A model generated the notes under the pieces. The model saw nothing but the letters and a program-made list of their open reading frames with translations, made no database searches and was not told the DNA's origin. Positions 1-12,800 of a stretch of DNA of 64,000 nt are shown piece after piece. The DNA lies in contig JAAONU010000004.1 of assembly GCA_012932295.1 (NCBI GenBank), positions 9,858,630-9,922,629 of the forward strand, given 5' to 3'. Each line of letters begins with the position of its first letter. Positions within the stretch are counted from its first letter, which is position 1. Made by a program: the position numbers and the translations under genes. The stretch is from Cyclina sinensis (lineage: Eukaryota; Mollusca; Bivalvia; Venerida; Veneridae).

Positions 1-2965
1 AGATCTGGATGTGCGGGGGATCTCTTGAGATACACCCGTGCTCCCATGTTGCACACGTGTTTAGGCGGACGAGCCCCTACAAGTGGGGTAAAAATGTTGG
101 AGACATACTCCGGCATAACGCTGTGAGGTTGGCAGAAGTATGGTTAGATGACTACAAGCAATTCTATTTTGAAAATATTGGATATAAACTGGTAGGTGTA
201 TCCTTAAAAATGCAGATATGCATAACAGTTTTTTTTCCTGTGTATTGTTTACCCATCATATTTAACTTTATTGAAGAAAATTACATTTTTTTAGACTTTC
301 AAGAATGCCAGGTATCTATGAACAGAACATGATTTCAACTGTACAATTGACAAACGGTACTCTTACCTTCCCATGTATTCTGTCCACTAAATATTTAAAT
401 ATACCTCAAATATACTAGAATGTTTTAATGTTATGAAGTTAGTTTAAAAACCAAATAGATAGGTTATCACGAAATAAGTTATATACTTAATGCTGGATCT
501 TATATAAAGGTCTTAAAATATTGAAATAGGCGGATTTAATTGTACGTATTCTTTGTGTGACATTAATGAATTGATTTGGATATTGCATAATTATGCTAGT
601 AATCGTCTATATAGGTATTCGCATACAAATCCCAGCATGGCGGTGGTTGCTTAGCTACCAAATGCGTTCTGCTGGTTTCCTGTCACATGGATAAGATTCT
701 GGAATCAAAGATCTTCCGTGAAATCGTGAAATGTTTTACTTTTAAGCAGGACCATGATAATAACTATCATAACCTAATAATTATATTCTTTCTTTTGTCG
801 AAGTAAACTTGTTCCTTTGTAATGTTTGCAGGGGGAGTATGGTGATGTGAGTGAAAGAAAACAGTTACGAGAACGCTTGCATTGTAAACCATTCAAATGG
901 TACATTGAGAACGTGTTCCCTGAGATAGAGATTCCACCATTCAGTCGTTTTGCTGGAGAGGTATGATACAGATGATAGGGAAAAATTTAAACATACTTGT
1001 TAAAACTTCTTTTGTAATATTTCAAGATCAAGATCTTAAGGACTACATTTAACCTTATTCGTTTCAGCTGAAATGGGTTACACTAGACAAAAAATCTTTC
1101 AAGGAGAACTTATAACAGACACACATTTCATGACTGACCTCATAAAGAGAATATGGTTGAAACCCCTCCAAAAACTAGAATTTGAGGGAAGTGTATTGTG
1201 TCTTTGCCCAACATATATTATAGGGTTAACGCACGTTTTTTCGTGTTATAACATCTGCAGAATCCCGAGGGATGGTTGGTGCCCGTGCCAATAGGGCAAC
1301 ATATCCCGAGGGATTCTGCAGATGTTATGACACGAAAAAACTTTCTTTAACGCTATTCTAGCATAAAATGATCTAGAAAAGACATGTTTACGAAAAAAAA
1401 AATACAGTCGCCTTTAGGTTGTTATGGATACGTGTTTTTAATATGTGTTCCAGGGCGACACGTGTTTCAACCTTTTGAGCGGCCATCTTGAAACTTAAAA
1501 AGTGTCGATTAAAAAAATATTTGGAAGGATTTCATGTGGATTTACGATTGAACAAGGCCAGCCATTGATTTTATCAATAATCATGAATGTTTCGTCTACG
1601 TTCCGACCTGCAAAGTTATATAAACTGCCGATTTGGGGCAAAAAAACGACGGATCAGCGTCCATTATTTACAAAGGCCCTGTAACGCGCATAACTGAAAA
1701 CGGGTAATAACAGCGCATGGGCGCGAGAACTTCATTGTTTACACAGCTTTTTGCTCTCGTTAAAACAAAGGTAAAACGGGCAAAAACAAGCGATTTTATG
1801 CTGGAATAAATGTCAATGCCCTCAACTTTGGAGAGACAGTCTTACTTTCCTGTTGGAAATTAAAAAAAGTGAAGTATATTTTCAGATTAAAGGCTTAGGT
1901 AACAATGCCTTGTGTTTAGACAGCATGAGTCATATTGGGAACGGCAACCCAGTTGCTATGGTTCCGTGTCACAGCATGCTTGGAAATCAGGTATTTACAG
2001 TACAAAAAAAAAGATATTTTGGCATATACAGCAAATTGCCAATGACGTCGGCAGTTTGTTTTTGCTCACTGATTATAAAAATCCGTAGCTTCTTTGTAAC
2101 AAATTATTTACATTTCGACCTCTGTTTTTCAACGTTGAAATATATGGAATTTATTTTTAGTCCTTGACATAAAAACATATATAGGCTTTATTAAATTCTA
2201 TAATTTGTTAATTCATTTAAGTCCATAAGTAATTTAATTGATTCATCACTTTTTAAAGTAGAGTGTATTTGATTTTATAAGTTTTACTATCATAACACGA
2301 CACGAAATAAATCGAAATAAATTTGCACTTTAAATACTTGTATCTAGATTTGGAAATATATCTATGGTCAAGTCTTTCTTCTGTTCTATAGTTATGGAAG
2401 TATACAGAAAAAGACGATTTCAGAGTTGGGGAAGGGTGTCTTGCATTCAGTGAACGAAAACAACAAGTTGTGTTTTATCACTGTGGTGAAATATCAACAG
2501 CGTCAGAGAAATGGGAAAAACGTCCTGTAAGTATGACTTCACTGTTTTGTAAGTCTGACTTCACTGTTCTGTAAGTCTGACTTCACTGTTCTGTAAGTCT
2601 GACACTTTTTGCAATGCTAAAAATTTTATTTTTGTTCTCTCGTTTGCATGCCTGTATAGTGTTATGTTATCTATACGATTAGACTCGTTCTGAACAAAAC
2701 CCCTGGTTCATCATTGTGTCTGCATCTTGTGTACAAACCATGTCAAAGAATTTCAATGTGTCTTTTAGACAATAGTTAGTTATTATTAAGGTCCAAACAA
2801 CTTGTCCTGATATGAAGAAAATTATTTCTTTTTCAGGATGGGACTATATTTCACAAAATGACAAAGATGTGTTTGGAACGAACAACAAGTGGCGCAGTAA
2901 TATTACAACAATGCTCAGCCAAAGACTCCCAGAGATTTTCTTTTGTACCCATCAGTCCAACATAA
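1..2965 (+). CDS. Polypeptide N-acetylgalactosaminyltransferase, C-terminal part (5' end outside window)
   Basis: This is the C-terminal part of a GALNT, a Golgi type II membrane enzyme that starts mucin-type O-glycosylation by moving GalNAc from UDP-GalNAc to Ser/Thr. Exons read: 1-191, 832-960, 1886-1990, 2392-2526 and 2837-2965; every intron lies between codons (phase 0) and has GT-AG ends. Exon 1-191 encodes the end of the catalytic domain, with the family hallmark [20 protein letters not shown] followed by the DDYKQFY segment. Exon 832-960 carries [20 protein letters not shown] and [12 protein letters not shown], the usual linker. The last three exons form a ricin B-type lectin domain: its repeats are recognisable by NALCLD, EGCLAF and KMCLER and by the QxW-like positions GNQLW and SQRF. 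The protein ends PISPT then TAA. The family call is secure. Which GALNT it is cannot be decided because the N-terminal half is missing. Confidence 0.93.
1225..1350. mobile_element. Long-stem hairpin (MITE-like) inside a GALNT intron
   Basis: Two near-perfect inverted arms of about 36 bases face each other: 1235-1272 (containing ATAACATCTGCAGAATCCC) and 1306-1342 (its reverse complement with one or two mismatches). A loop of roughly 30 bases separates them. Weaker pairing extends outwards through GTTAA at both sides. A second inverted pair, TTCTAGCATAAAAT near 1356 and ATTTTATGCTGGAA near 1794, suggests that a larger element of about 590 bases fills much of the intron 961-1885. The structure fits a non-autonomous inverted-repeat DNA transposon, but no coding transposase is present. 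Confidence 0.6.
2527..2603 (+). repeat. 22-bp tandem repeat starting at a splice donor (GALNT intron 4)
   Basis: Immediately after exon 2392-2526 the donor GTAAGT is repeated at 2527, 2549, 2571 and 2593, exactly 22 bases apart. The unit is GTAAGTCTGACTTCACTGTT plus CT, in three full copies and a partial fourth. Each copy recreates a consensus-like donor. Use of the 2nd or 3rd donor would shift the frame, and the 4th would include a TAA stop, so only the first gives an intact lectin domain. Confidence 0.9.
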
Positions 2966-3202
2966 AACACGTAGCAAAAAACATACAAAATGAAAATCAT
3001 TTCGTTGTCAAAAACACACAGTATTAAGGATCAAATGAACATCAAAGTGGCCATTAATATGAACGTGGCATGACATAAAGTGAATTTACAACTTTCCTGC
3101 TTTTGTTTCAATTTATAAATATGGTAGGAAATATCTGAACATGAGCATGACACAATGTCAATTTATAACTTTCGTAATATCATTATGATTTATAAACCTT
3201 AT

Positions 3203-3256
3203 AATAAATATCTTGACATGACTGTTTAGAAATATTCAATAGTTAAGATAAATAAA
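3203..3256 (+). terminator. Putative polyadenylation signals of the GALNT gene
   Basis: Two AATAAA hexamers lie at 3203-3208 and 3251-3256, about 240-290 bases after the stop codon at 2965. They are the first canonical hexamers downstream. No downstream GT-rich element was verified, so which one is used is open. Confidence 0.45.
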
Positions 3257-4661
3257 TGAAAAAGAAATGACGAGGACAACAAAGGGAAACCTAACGTGAA
3301 ACAGATTTAATATACTGGTAATGATACCTCGTAAACAATCAATATTTTCATTCAGTAAATTCATACGAAATGATCGTTCTTTCTTTTTTTCACTCATTTC
3401 TTTAATTAAGATGAAACAAATTGTAGTCTGAGATTTTTTTGTATGTTAGTCAGTGCAATGAGAAAATAATGACTTTAATTACGTTAAAAAATACATCTCT
3501 CAAAAAATAGTCCACCACCGCCATGTTGATGAATTGTATTTTAATTACACACTTTAAACAAAAAAGAAAACATCAAATGAAAATCCATGATGATACACAG
3601 TTTTGTTATACAAGACGTAAGATATGTACAACAATCGTATGTTTAATCCATTGATGAGGGTCGATTAAACCAATGTCATAAAAACATGACAATGCATTTT
3701 TCCTCGTATTTCAAAGACCAATATGTCACCATAGTTTCTAGAATAAAGTGCGGTTAACTAAAACGGTTAAACAGTAAACATTTTTAGGGTGAAAATTTAC
3801 TGTAAAAAACTTTCAGAATTTCCTTAGACATTGTCATAGTCATTAATAATATTTTCGGTCATTTTTCACTGCATTATCACAAATAAACCAATCAAATCAC
3901 GACACCCTCAGTTTCGTCGTATTTTATTACGTCATCGTACAATTAACTTGGGAATTGGTGTCTAAGACATGTTTTAAACTTGAAATGCTTCCGTAAATAT
4001 ACGTATAAACATTGAAGTTTTCATTTTCCTCGCTAAGATACGACATATTTTCAATATACGTGCTAGCAAAAGTGTGAATCAGTTGCTGATGTACTCTCTA
4101 AAAGTATATATAATTATGGCCCTTAAAACAGAGATTTATAACTACGGAATTGCTATCTAAACTAGTATAAATATACTTAACAAAGGGAAGTAACTCATCG
4201 TCAGGTATTTAATCTTTATCGCCCGCTCTGTCAAAATTTACACACACTGTCTTGCAGATTTTTTTTCACATATTTGATAAAAAGTTTTCGAGATTATCTT
4301 ATAATAAAAGGCTCTGAAACAATTTTATGGCCCAAGATAAATTACAATTTTAAAAGATTTATTTTTCTTTCAAGACAACGAGAAACTGGACTACACAATT
4401 GATCATTATTTAGTTAATATTTTAAAATATAAGGATAGTCAAAACAATTGATTCTCCTTATTTACTTTACATGCATGCTTGTATCGACAACAAATGCCAA
4501 TATTTTTCTATTTTAAAGTGTTAATCCATTTAAGTCAAGCCATTTAAAATATACGAGTTTTTTTTATTCAGATTGTTAAACAATTCACGGGTACATTATA
4601 GGTTGTTTCTCAGGACTCAAGTTCCTTCGCCAAACGAAAAATGTTTTATGATTCTTTCAAG

Positions 4662-4893
4662 TTAACACATTTATTGCCCTAATGGATAATGTCATTCTAA
4701 TAAACTCGACGAGTCCATTTTTAATTAAAAAGGGTTTCTGGTATAATTTTTCAATTTTATTCTCTTAAGGGAAAGAAGTCCTTTATGCAAACAGTGTAAA
4801 GCCTGATCAGACGCCGCATCTCGCGACCTCTGATCTAGGTCTGCCCTCTTTGCCTACGTCTACTTTTGTAGATGCTAGGCATAAATGGGTTAA
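4662..4893. mobile_element. Short interspersed inverted-repeat element, copy 1
   Basis: It starts TTAACACATTTATTGCCC and ends GGCATAAATGGGTTAA, which are imperfect terminal inverted repeats. It contains GACGAGTCCATTTT, AAGTCCTTTATGCAAACAGT and a self-complementary core around GATCAGACGCCGCATCTCGC. Related copies lie at 30276-30479, about 49605-49815, and a fragment at 56137-56200. There is no coding capacity, so it is probably a MITE. Confidence 0.65.
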
Positions 4894-6394
4894 GAACATT
4901 TTTATAAAACTTTAAAGTGACAGACCTTAGAAGTAACCAGTGCTTCACTGCATCTGTATTTTATTGGCTGATTCTCTATGAAAAGGGAAATAACTGAAAA
5001 TGTAAAGTAGAATTAATAATAAAAAAATCTCTCCTCCTTAGGGCATATAAACAGTAAGATAGTGTTCATTATCCACCCAGAATTGTACAACACCAATCTT
5101 ATATATGTAAACTATTATTCATGTATTCAGTTCACCTATTGTATATCGGATATTTGACCGACACATTGACATCTGAGCATGATTTTATCATTATCATTTA
5201 ATTAATCATTTAATTTTACAATATGTTAGAGGAAACGGAATGCTGATAATTTTAGGGTATCCCTCTTAAAGCTTATACCCTACAACCCATATCCAAGTAT
5301 TGCTATGCTTACATTATAACGTCTATGTACATAAGACTTCGTCAGAACTCGCAAAATTTAGTACATACATTTTATTTTAACGGTACTTAAGGTTTTCAAT
5401 GTTTTTAATTTTAAGTACATTTAGAGTACAAAACTTAAAACATCCTTTCGCCCTCCGTTATTATCTCGGACTACTATAATCGGCTTTAACGACATTTCAT
5501 CTGAAGCCAGTAAAATTTATTTAAATGTTGTTTTCAGTAAAAAAATATCCACAACATTTTTAACAAACTCATGAGAATAATGAATGACAATATCATTAAA
5601 CAATTACTTTTTTCATTCACCATGGTTAATTTGGTACGTAAATGGAGTAACAATTTGTTAAAAAAATACATTGTATGGCCAAGAAACATCTGGAACTGTT
5701 TGTGGTTAGAAATATGCATTGTCAATTTATATAACATTCTAAAAATAACATATCAGTATTCAAAATCTTTTTACAATATACCACTGTAAAAAAGGTCGAA
5801 TCGAGGCATTAATGTCAACTGGGTGCAGTTTTTTTATTTGTGTTAAACCTCTTTGTACATTTTGACAATAACTTTTAGTGTCATACCATAAATATGATCG
5901 TTCATATAGTCTTATAGCAGCAACATGCTATAACTGGTACTTAGAATACAGGGAAGAATGAAAGAAAATAAGTTGGCAAATTCGGTGAATTAAGAAGAAA
6001 AAGAACAGATGTTTCATATAAATTTATTATGCATAATAATTATGGAAGCCGGTGATACAACTGATATTAAAACTAAATGTTTGGCCGCAAATTAAAAAAA
6101 GAAACATCACGAGCAGCCGTTTTTAACACTCAAGTCGACGTAAGAACAATATGTTCCCTTTTTATAGTACTTTTTCATTTGTTGTTCTCTTACTTTCAAA
6201 TGTTACTGAGAGATTTTGAATTATCAAATACATTTCGCTGCATTTAACATACGCTAACAACTGAATAGTTAATAATATTTTTTCTGACTTTTCTTGTATG
6301 TTTTGGGTGTATGATTGTTTTTGTTCTTAACATGACAAAAGAATAAGTTTTTATCGATACTTAGACTGAATTTAAATGCATACGAATTAAGTTT

Positions 6395-6400
6395 TTTATT
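6395..6400 (-). terminator. Candidate polyadenylation signal of Pif-like gene A
   Basis: TTTATT on the plus strand is AATAAA on the minus strand, about 435 bases after the gene A stop codon. The distance is plausible for a 3' UTR, but this is unproven. Confidence 0.3.
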
Positions 6401-6834
6401 CTTTATATTAATACACGACAGGCAAGAAAAATAAAATGAATCTACTCTAATGGATGCAGATATGGTACTGAACTGAAATGTCCCATAGTAAATATCAGTT
6501 TTTTGAATCCGTATGATAATATCTATCATAGGACCTTAGAATGTCTTCCACACTTTAAAACATCTTGTATCATTGTAAGAAAATTTTGGCAAAGAAGACA
6601 CACACAGAAAATAGAAAGGTATGGAAGTTGTGGAAGAAATTCTGTTAAGTGGGTGGGGGAAGTCGCTGGAAAAAGGGGCATGTTTTTTTGTGTCTGTTTT
6701 TTCCGCATTATTGAGAACTTATATGCTTTTAACTCGAATGGATAATTCAGAGCTTCCATAATGAACACATCTGCACTGATATTGTTTCAGAAATATTTTA
6801 TGTCTTTAGTTTCATAACTGACTAAAATTTCGTA

Positions 6835-9800
6835 TCAAGGTTGAACTTGGATTTTGGAGTAGAATTTATCTAACCACTCCTGCTTCACACACTTCGAAAA
6901 CTCCAACTGTAAAAAGAAAATAGGACAGATAATTCACATAAAAAAACTATAGAAAGTTAAAATGTAAAATTTAGTCTTTTGAATTTGCCAGAAACATTGA
7001 AAACGACATACACGTGACCTTAATAACAGAGATGACCCACATGTCCTCTTTCATTTGGCTTGTTTGATATTACATTATATATGGGTTTATAAATAATACT
7101 TTCCGGCAAACTATATAATCTTAATGAGATATTGTTTCTTTACTATTTCTGTCACTCTTTTTTCATCTGAGATTCCTTTCAATCATTAAATTAAGTAAAA
7201 ATGCTAAAATTTTCGCAGCATTTTGAGAATTTAAGAAAAACTAAACATTTATAAGGATATATTTGTGTCTAAAACTTACGTGTGCGATTGACCCCTTGTA
7301 GCCTTCACCTTTCTCTTTGTTGATATAACAGCCACCAAAGTCTAGACCCTCTGCCGCCACTGATATAGCCCCTGCAACATAAACATGAACAAGGAGAAAA
7401 GTAATGAAGGCATTCGGAAAGGGATGTATGTTTTAGACGTCATCAATATTTTGACATCACTGGAACTTATGAACGATAAGCGATATGAATTTAGTTGTCT
7501 TACACCTACGTCGTGAACAACTGTCATATGAATATTATGTATCATGGAAATCATAGTTGTAAGACCACTAAATTTCAAGCAGCGTCGATTAAGTGTCAGT
7601 GATTTACAAAAATACAACGAAGAACACTGAAGTACTCCGAACGCATCACAGACTACACAGTATGGTAAAGCTTTGTAAAGAATAACTTTGATTTATGCAT
7701 TATTAGATGCAAATACTTTATTAATGTATTTTAATGAATATCTGTTGCGCAATTTTCTGCTGACAAGCCTTCTGCTGTGACTTTCAGACTGAGCAAGAAG
7801 AAATACTGTATTACCTGTAAGATTTTGTTGACTGAATACATGTTCTCTTTCATTGTCATTCAGCAGTAAGACTTCCTGTCCGTTATAAATTGCTGTGAAG
7901 TTGTTCCATACCCCCGGCTAAGAAATAAAAATAAAATACATTTGCCAACGTAAAACTCGAAATCGTTCCTCGGACAGGCTTCTCAAAACATCATGTAAAT
8001 AATGAAACATTAAGCTAAATTTTACTTATCTAAACTATATAGCGGTCTCTAATATTTCTGAAAATATACACTGATTTCTTGCTTGCTAGAAAAAAAGAGA
8101 CAATAATTTTCAGTATTTGGGATATAACTATTCCTATGACTTAAATCTACTCAATTCATGAAGTTTTGAAAGATCAACTGAACTTAAACCAAATCGATTG
8201 AATTGCTACTGTTTCATTTTAAAGCCAGAAAATATATACAGAAACATTTGCACAAGACGTTATTTGAAACTTGAAAGTTTCGACATCATTTTAGGTCAAA
8301 TAAAGCAATTTATACTGCTAGACAGGCACAAAACTCTTTTCAGAAGTGAAAGCTTCTAAAGCTACACACCAGATTTTCTAGTTATAATCATATGACCCCT
8401 CTTATCTATACATTCGCTATAAAAAATAGTACCACAGATTGTATGAGTTTTCATTGAAATTTTGATAAAAGTGCTTTGTTATTACAGATATGTGTTGATT
8501 TTGAAAGCATGAGGTATATTGCAATTTTCTGGCAAATCAAACTGTAAAATTAACAATTTATTAATTTAGTATTAATCCGCAAGAGTTTCATTCATAAAAT
8601 TTGCTTCGCATTGCAATCGCAACTTCTCGGCCATTTGATAATAGGCGAGGTATTCTGAATGCGTGCAATGAGATAACGTTAACACAAAAACGTACACGAA
8701 CAACCAATCACGCTTTTGACTATGTTGATAATACTTTTTTGTTGTTTTGTTGCCAAATCAATCAGAATAACTCAAATATTTTCCTCTAATAAATGTGCTT
8801 AAAATATTTCAACATCCTTGCTTTCATTAAGCATGATGATTAAATTATCAATGTCGATATATTTATCTGTTTTCCCGAATCTTGACCGAAAAAAATAACA
8901 ACCCTTGCTATATAATAAACTTTTCGTATTTATGGCGATAATTCACGCGTTAAAGAACGGAACATACTCTGTTTATGACAATCACAAAAAGTATTTGAGG
9001 CTTCCATTAAACAAGCCATTCCTTGATTATACACAGCAGTTTAGTATATGAACGAGAACAGTTAAACAGTACCTATATTCGGATACCAAAATTAGGATAA
9101 CCGATGGAACGTCCGAAAATCGACAATTCGAATATTTTCCAATATGGCAAACCAAATATTCGAATACTGATTTCAGTATTCGTTCCAATCCCTACTTTTT
9201 GATAAACTTTTACTTGTATATAATATATATAATGATGTATATATTTTAATGCTTTTCTTGAAACACCTTCAGTTGATTTTTGATGAGCATAGATCTCCAA
9301 ATAACTTGGTCATAAAGAATGTAAGGATTAAAACATTTCAATTTAAAATGTTTGGGGTTTCATCCTGACCATGTGTTGCCTTAAATTAATTTCATGCCAC
9401 ATTTCCTAAGATAAGATCCAGTCTGAAACTATTAATACCTTAAAAAGTTTTTTTAAGTATCTGATAGAATAGGACTCTTTATGCAAGTTTACTTCATGTA
9501 AGGTGGGATGTATATGTCACATTATAATCTTGTCATAGGAGGTTATTCTACATAGTCATTATGTAGGTTTAGGACAAATCTGAGTAGATTGATATCCAAA
9601 TTACATCTAGTAAAACAGCACTGAATGTTTTGAACATGGTCATGGAGTAAAGAAATTAGTTTCTGTTATATATATCTGTTTTGTCATTATAATTGCATTT
9701 GAGGCCGCAATATATATATATGCACTATTATTTTCTTTTATACATTTCAGGTTATTTATCTACTGTTTTAATAATTTGCTCATATGATTTTGTTACTTTT

Positions 9801-12800
9801 TTATGAACAGTTTATTACATAAAAAATATATCTGATTTCTGTGTTGCTCTTGACTTGGATATAAGCAACTGTCAAGTATTTCAGTTTAATTAAGGTCACA
9901 ATGGTATTTCCCCTATTTGTAGTTTATCTGTTTCGAAGAAGAACTTGGGCTATTATATAATCGCTAGGTCGTCTTCGTTGTCGTGCAAACACTTTGAAGT
10001 AGTTCGTTACTGAAACACTCAACAAAACTTGGAATACTTGCTTATAATGAAAAGGTGCAGTTGTAAGACAATGGGCATTATTCGGAAATATATTTTTGAA
10101 GTTAAACCCTTTTTACTTAGAATTTTGGTCAAAATTAGTTATTAAGTGGAATGATTTCAAATCAATCAAAGGTATCAATATGAAACTTGAAATATTTGCT
10201 TACTATGACAGGGCACACTTGTAAGACAAGGGGCATTACTCTCAAAGCTGCTTTTAGAGTTCTGTCCCATTTCAACTTGAAAGTTTATTAAGTCGTTGCC
10301 CTTAACATACGAGCATTGGCACCGCATGCGATGCTCTTGTTAGAGTCTCAAATGATCATGGTGTCTTCCGTCACATCTGTACGTCACAACTCAGAAAATA
10401 CTTGAGGGAATGAGTTTATACTAATACAATGGTCACACTTTAGTGACAAGTAAGTCCGAACAATGACTCTACCTTAGTTCATTTTTAGATTATCTCCATT
10501 ACTTTTATATTGAAATTATGCTTTTCTAGAGCATATCTAAAAGCAGTTGAAGGAACTGATATGATCCTTATCACATGGGTGCAGTGACAAAGAACAATCT
10601 TCACACATTTAAACTTTCGCTTCTGACAGTACTCTCTGTGCTTCGATTATAAATAAAGCGGAGTTACTTACCGTGTATGGCACAGACACCGTGACAGGTG
10701 TTTTCTGCGCGGAGGTGGCGTTTGGTTGATTATTGTCTGTTACAAGATCAAGGACAAGTCGGCCATTTTGAAGCCATAGTTCCAAAGAGGGCGCTCCGAG
10801 GTCAAGGTTCATACAGTTGGATAGAAGCACTTGCCTTGTTGGCATATTACCAACATCCGGCATATATACAATCTAAAAATAGAAAGACAGCCACTAATAT
10901 CAAATGAAAATATATATTAAACTCTATGCTTTCGAAAGATGTTCAGTACATTTTGACAAAAACTTATCTTCGCCTCTGCTTAATTTCAAAGGGAAATATC
11001 GTGGCTGCACACGTTGTAAATCATTTGAACACCTTGTCTTTTGCTAACTAAAACTTAGGCTGCTACTTTGAAGGCTTAAATACAAGCCTGAACTTGTATT
11101 CAAACAACACAAACAAACAATAATACAGGGAAAGAACTTAAAAAATAACAGAAATTAAAGCAAGTGCACGCATTCTGATTATAATCTGTACTGGTCGTAA
11201 GATGAAAACAAGTGCCGCTTGCAGAGTAAAGGGTAGACAGTAAAGTAGATACTCACTTCTATATATAGTTTTTGGTACTGAGACTGGAAGAATGGAGTTC
11301 TGTAGTATAGGTCGCCATCAAATCGGAATGACTTCATACCGTTCCAGACAGGTCCTGTCATATAGGAACGAATTACAAATTATTTTACGCTTATGAAAAT
11401 AAGGGACAGCATATTCATAATATGGATATGCAAAAGAAAGTTTGCACCGTTTAATGCCCAGTGACTTTATAAAGACAACAACTTTAGAATGAATTTGCAT
11501 ATTTGTTTCAAATTTCAAATTGGAGCTTTAGCTTGACAACAAAGAGGTATTGCCAAACAAAATGGTGGCTTTTCGAACTTTAACCAAAATGTTCCACAAT
11601 ATTGAAATCCGCACTCAAAACGTTCTTCATTTCTTACACAGTAATCCGATCTGTCTTCAATGATTTAAGTATTTTTTTAATTTAAAATACTTACTTTTAC
11701 ATTTGAATAAAAAATAAAACATTTTATGTTATAGATAGGAGATTGCGGCTTCTTTTTTCCTTGATGTTGAAACATTTAAACAGTAAGAAATGTGTAAGCT
11801 CTTCACTTCACTCCAAAGTTATGAAGTGAAACAGCTTTGACTTTTTTTTACGTTTTTACTAACTGATTTGAATCATAAAACCCATTGTGATATGCTCTTC
11901 AACAGCGGAGGAAATAAAAGTATAATAAATACCTTCTCGTCTGGTACCATGCTCAGTGATTATAACTTGTTTCTGGGAACCATCTCTGTGCCAAATCGGA
12001 TCATCAAATGTGATGTCTAATTCTTTGTTACAGGCTGTAACGATATTTATGAGTGGCATACAGTTAAAATGCGTAACATCCTATAACTATTCTAAAATGG
12101 ACTAAGTCAGCAGGCAATAACTCACAATAAAGTCAATAATTGAAAACAATGTCAATATCTTAGCATAATGTCAATATCTTAAAATCATATCAGTAACTTA
12201 CAATAATGTCAATAGCTTACAGTAACGTCAATAGCAATATCTTACAATGATACCAATAACTTACAATTATGTCAGTAGCTAACAGTAATGTCAGTGGCTT
12301 ACACTAATGTCAATAACTTATAAAAAGGTCAATAACTTATAATAACTTATAACAATGTCAATAGTTTTCAGTAATGTCAATAACTTAAAATAATGTCAAT
12401 AACTTAAAATAATGTCAATAACTTAAAAATGTCAGTAACTTACAATAATGTCAGTAACTTATAATAAGGTCAATAGCTTACAATAATGTCAGTAACTTAC
12501 AGTAATGTCAGTAGCTTACAGTAATGTCAATAACTTACAGTTATCAACGCTGGTTTTGACAGTAGTTGCACATCCACAGCTTGTAAAGTTGAACTCTGTG
12601 CCCGGGGGACATGGCAAGCTTATATCAACACCATGACTCGTCATAAGGTAAGCATCTCTCTTGTTTGGATCAGGTTTGAGATGGCATTCTGCAAAAGGGC
12701 ATTAACAAATAATCTAAAATGATTTTTCTGTCATGCAGTCATTTACCTGATTGTGTATTCTTTCACAGTCACATATAGTTTATTTGCTTACTGACCTAAA

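Larger units (their letters stand above)
2966..6834. other. Intergenic sequence between the GALNT gene and Pif-like gene A
   Basis: This AT-rich stretch holds the 3' ends of two convergent genes (GALNT on plus, gene A on minus) and one inverted-repeat element at 4662-4893. The short open frames here have no recognisable protein features and lack plausible splice context. Nothing else is supported. Confidence 0.6.
6835..12034 (-). other. Gene A LamG-like module exons 11-16
   Basis: These exons encode a beta-sandwich-type sequence. Its landmarks are SFRFDGDLYYRTPFFQSQYQ, VLLSNCMNLDLGAPSLELWL, NGRLVLDLVTDN, PGVWNNFTAIYNGQEVLLL, VAAEGLDFGGCYIN and a closing GSIAHLEFSKCVKQEW. The order 'FxGxxxxxxPFF ... 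W..F.A.YNG ... GGCYI...G..GSI....F..C' is the LamG/laminin-G-like pattern. It matches the C-terminal module of gene B exon by exon. Confidence 0.8.

Noticed and set aside
1073..1294. Extra GALNT exon in the intron 961-1885
   Set aside because: The frame runs into the long hairpin, has no lectin-domain similarity, and the flanking exons already join in phase.
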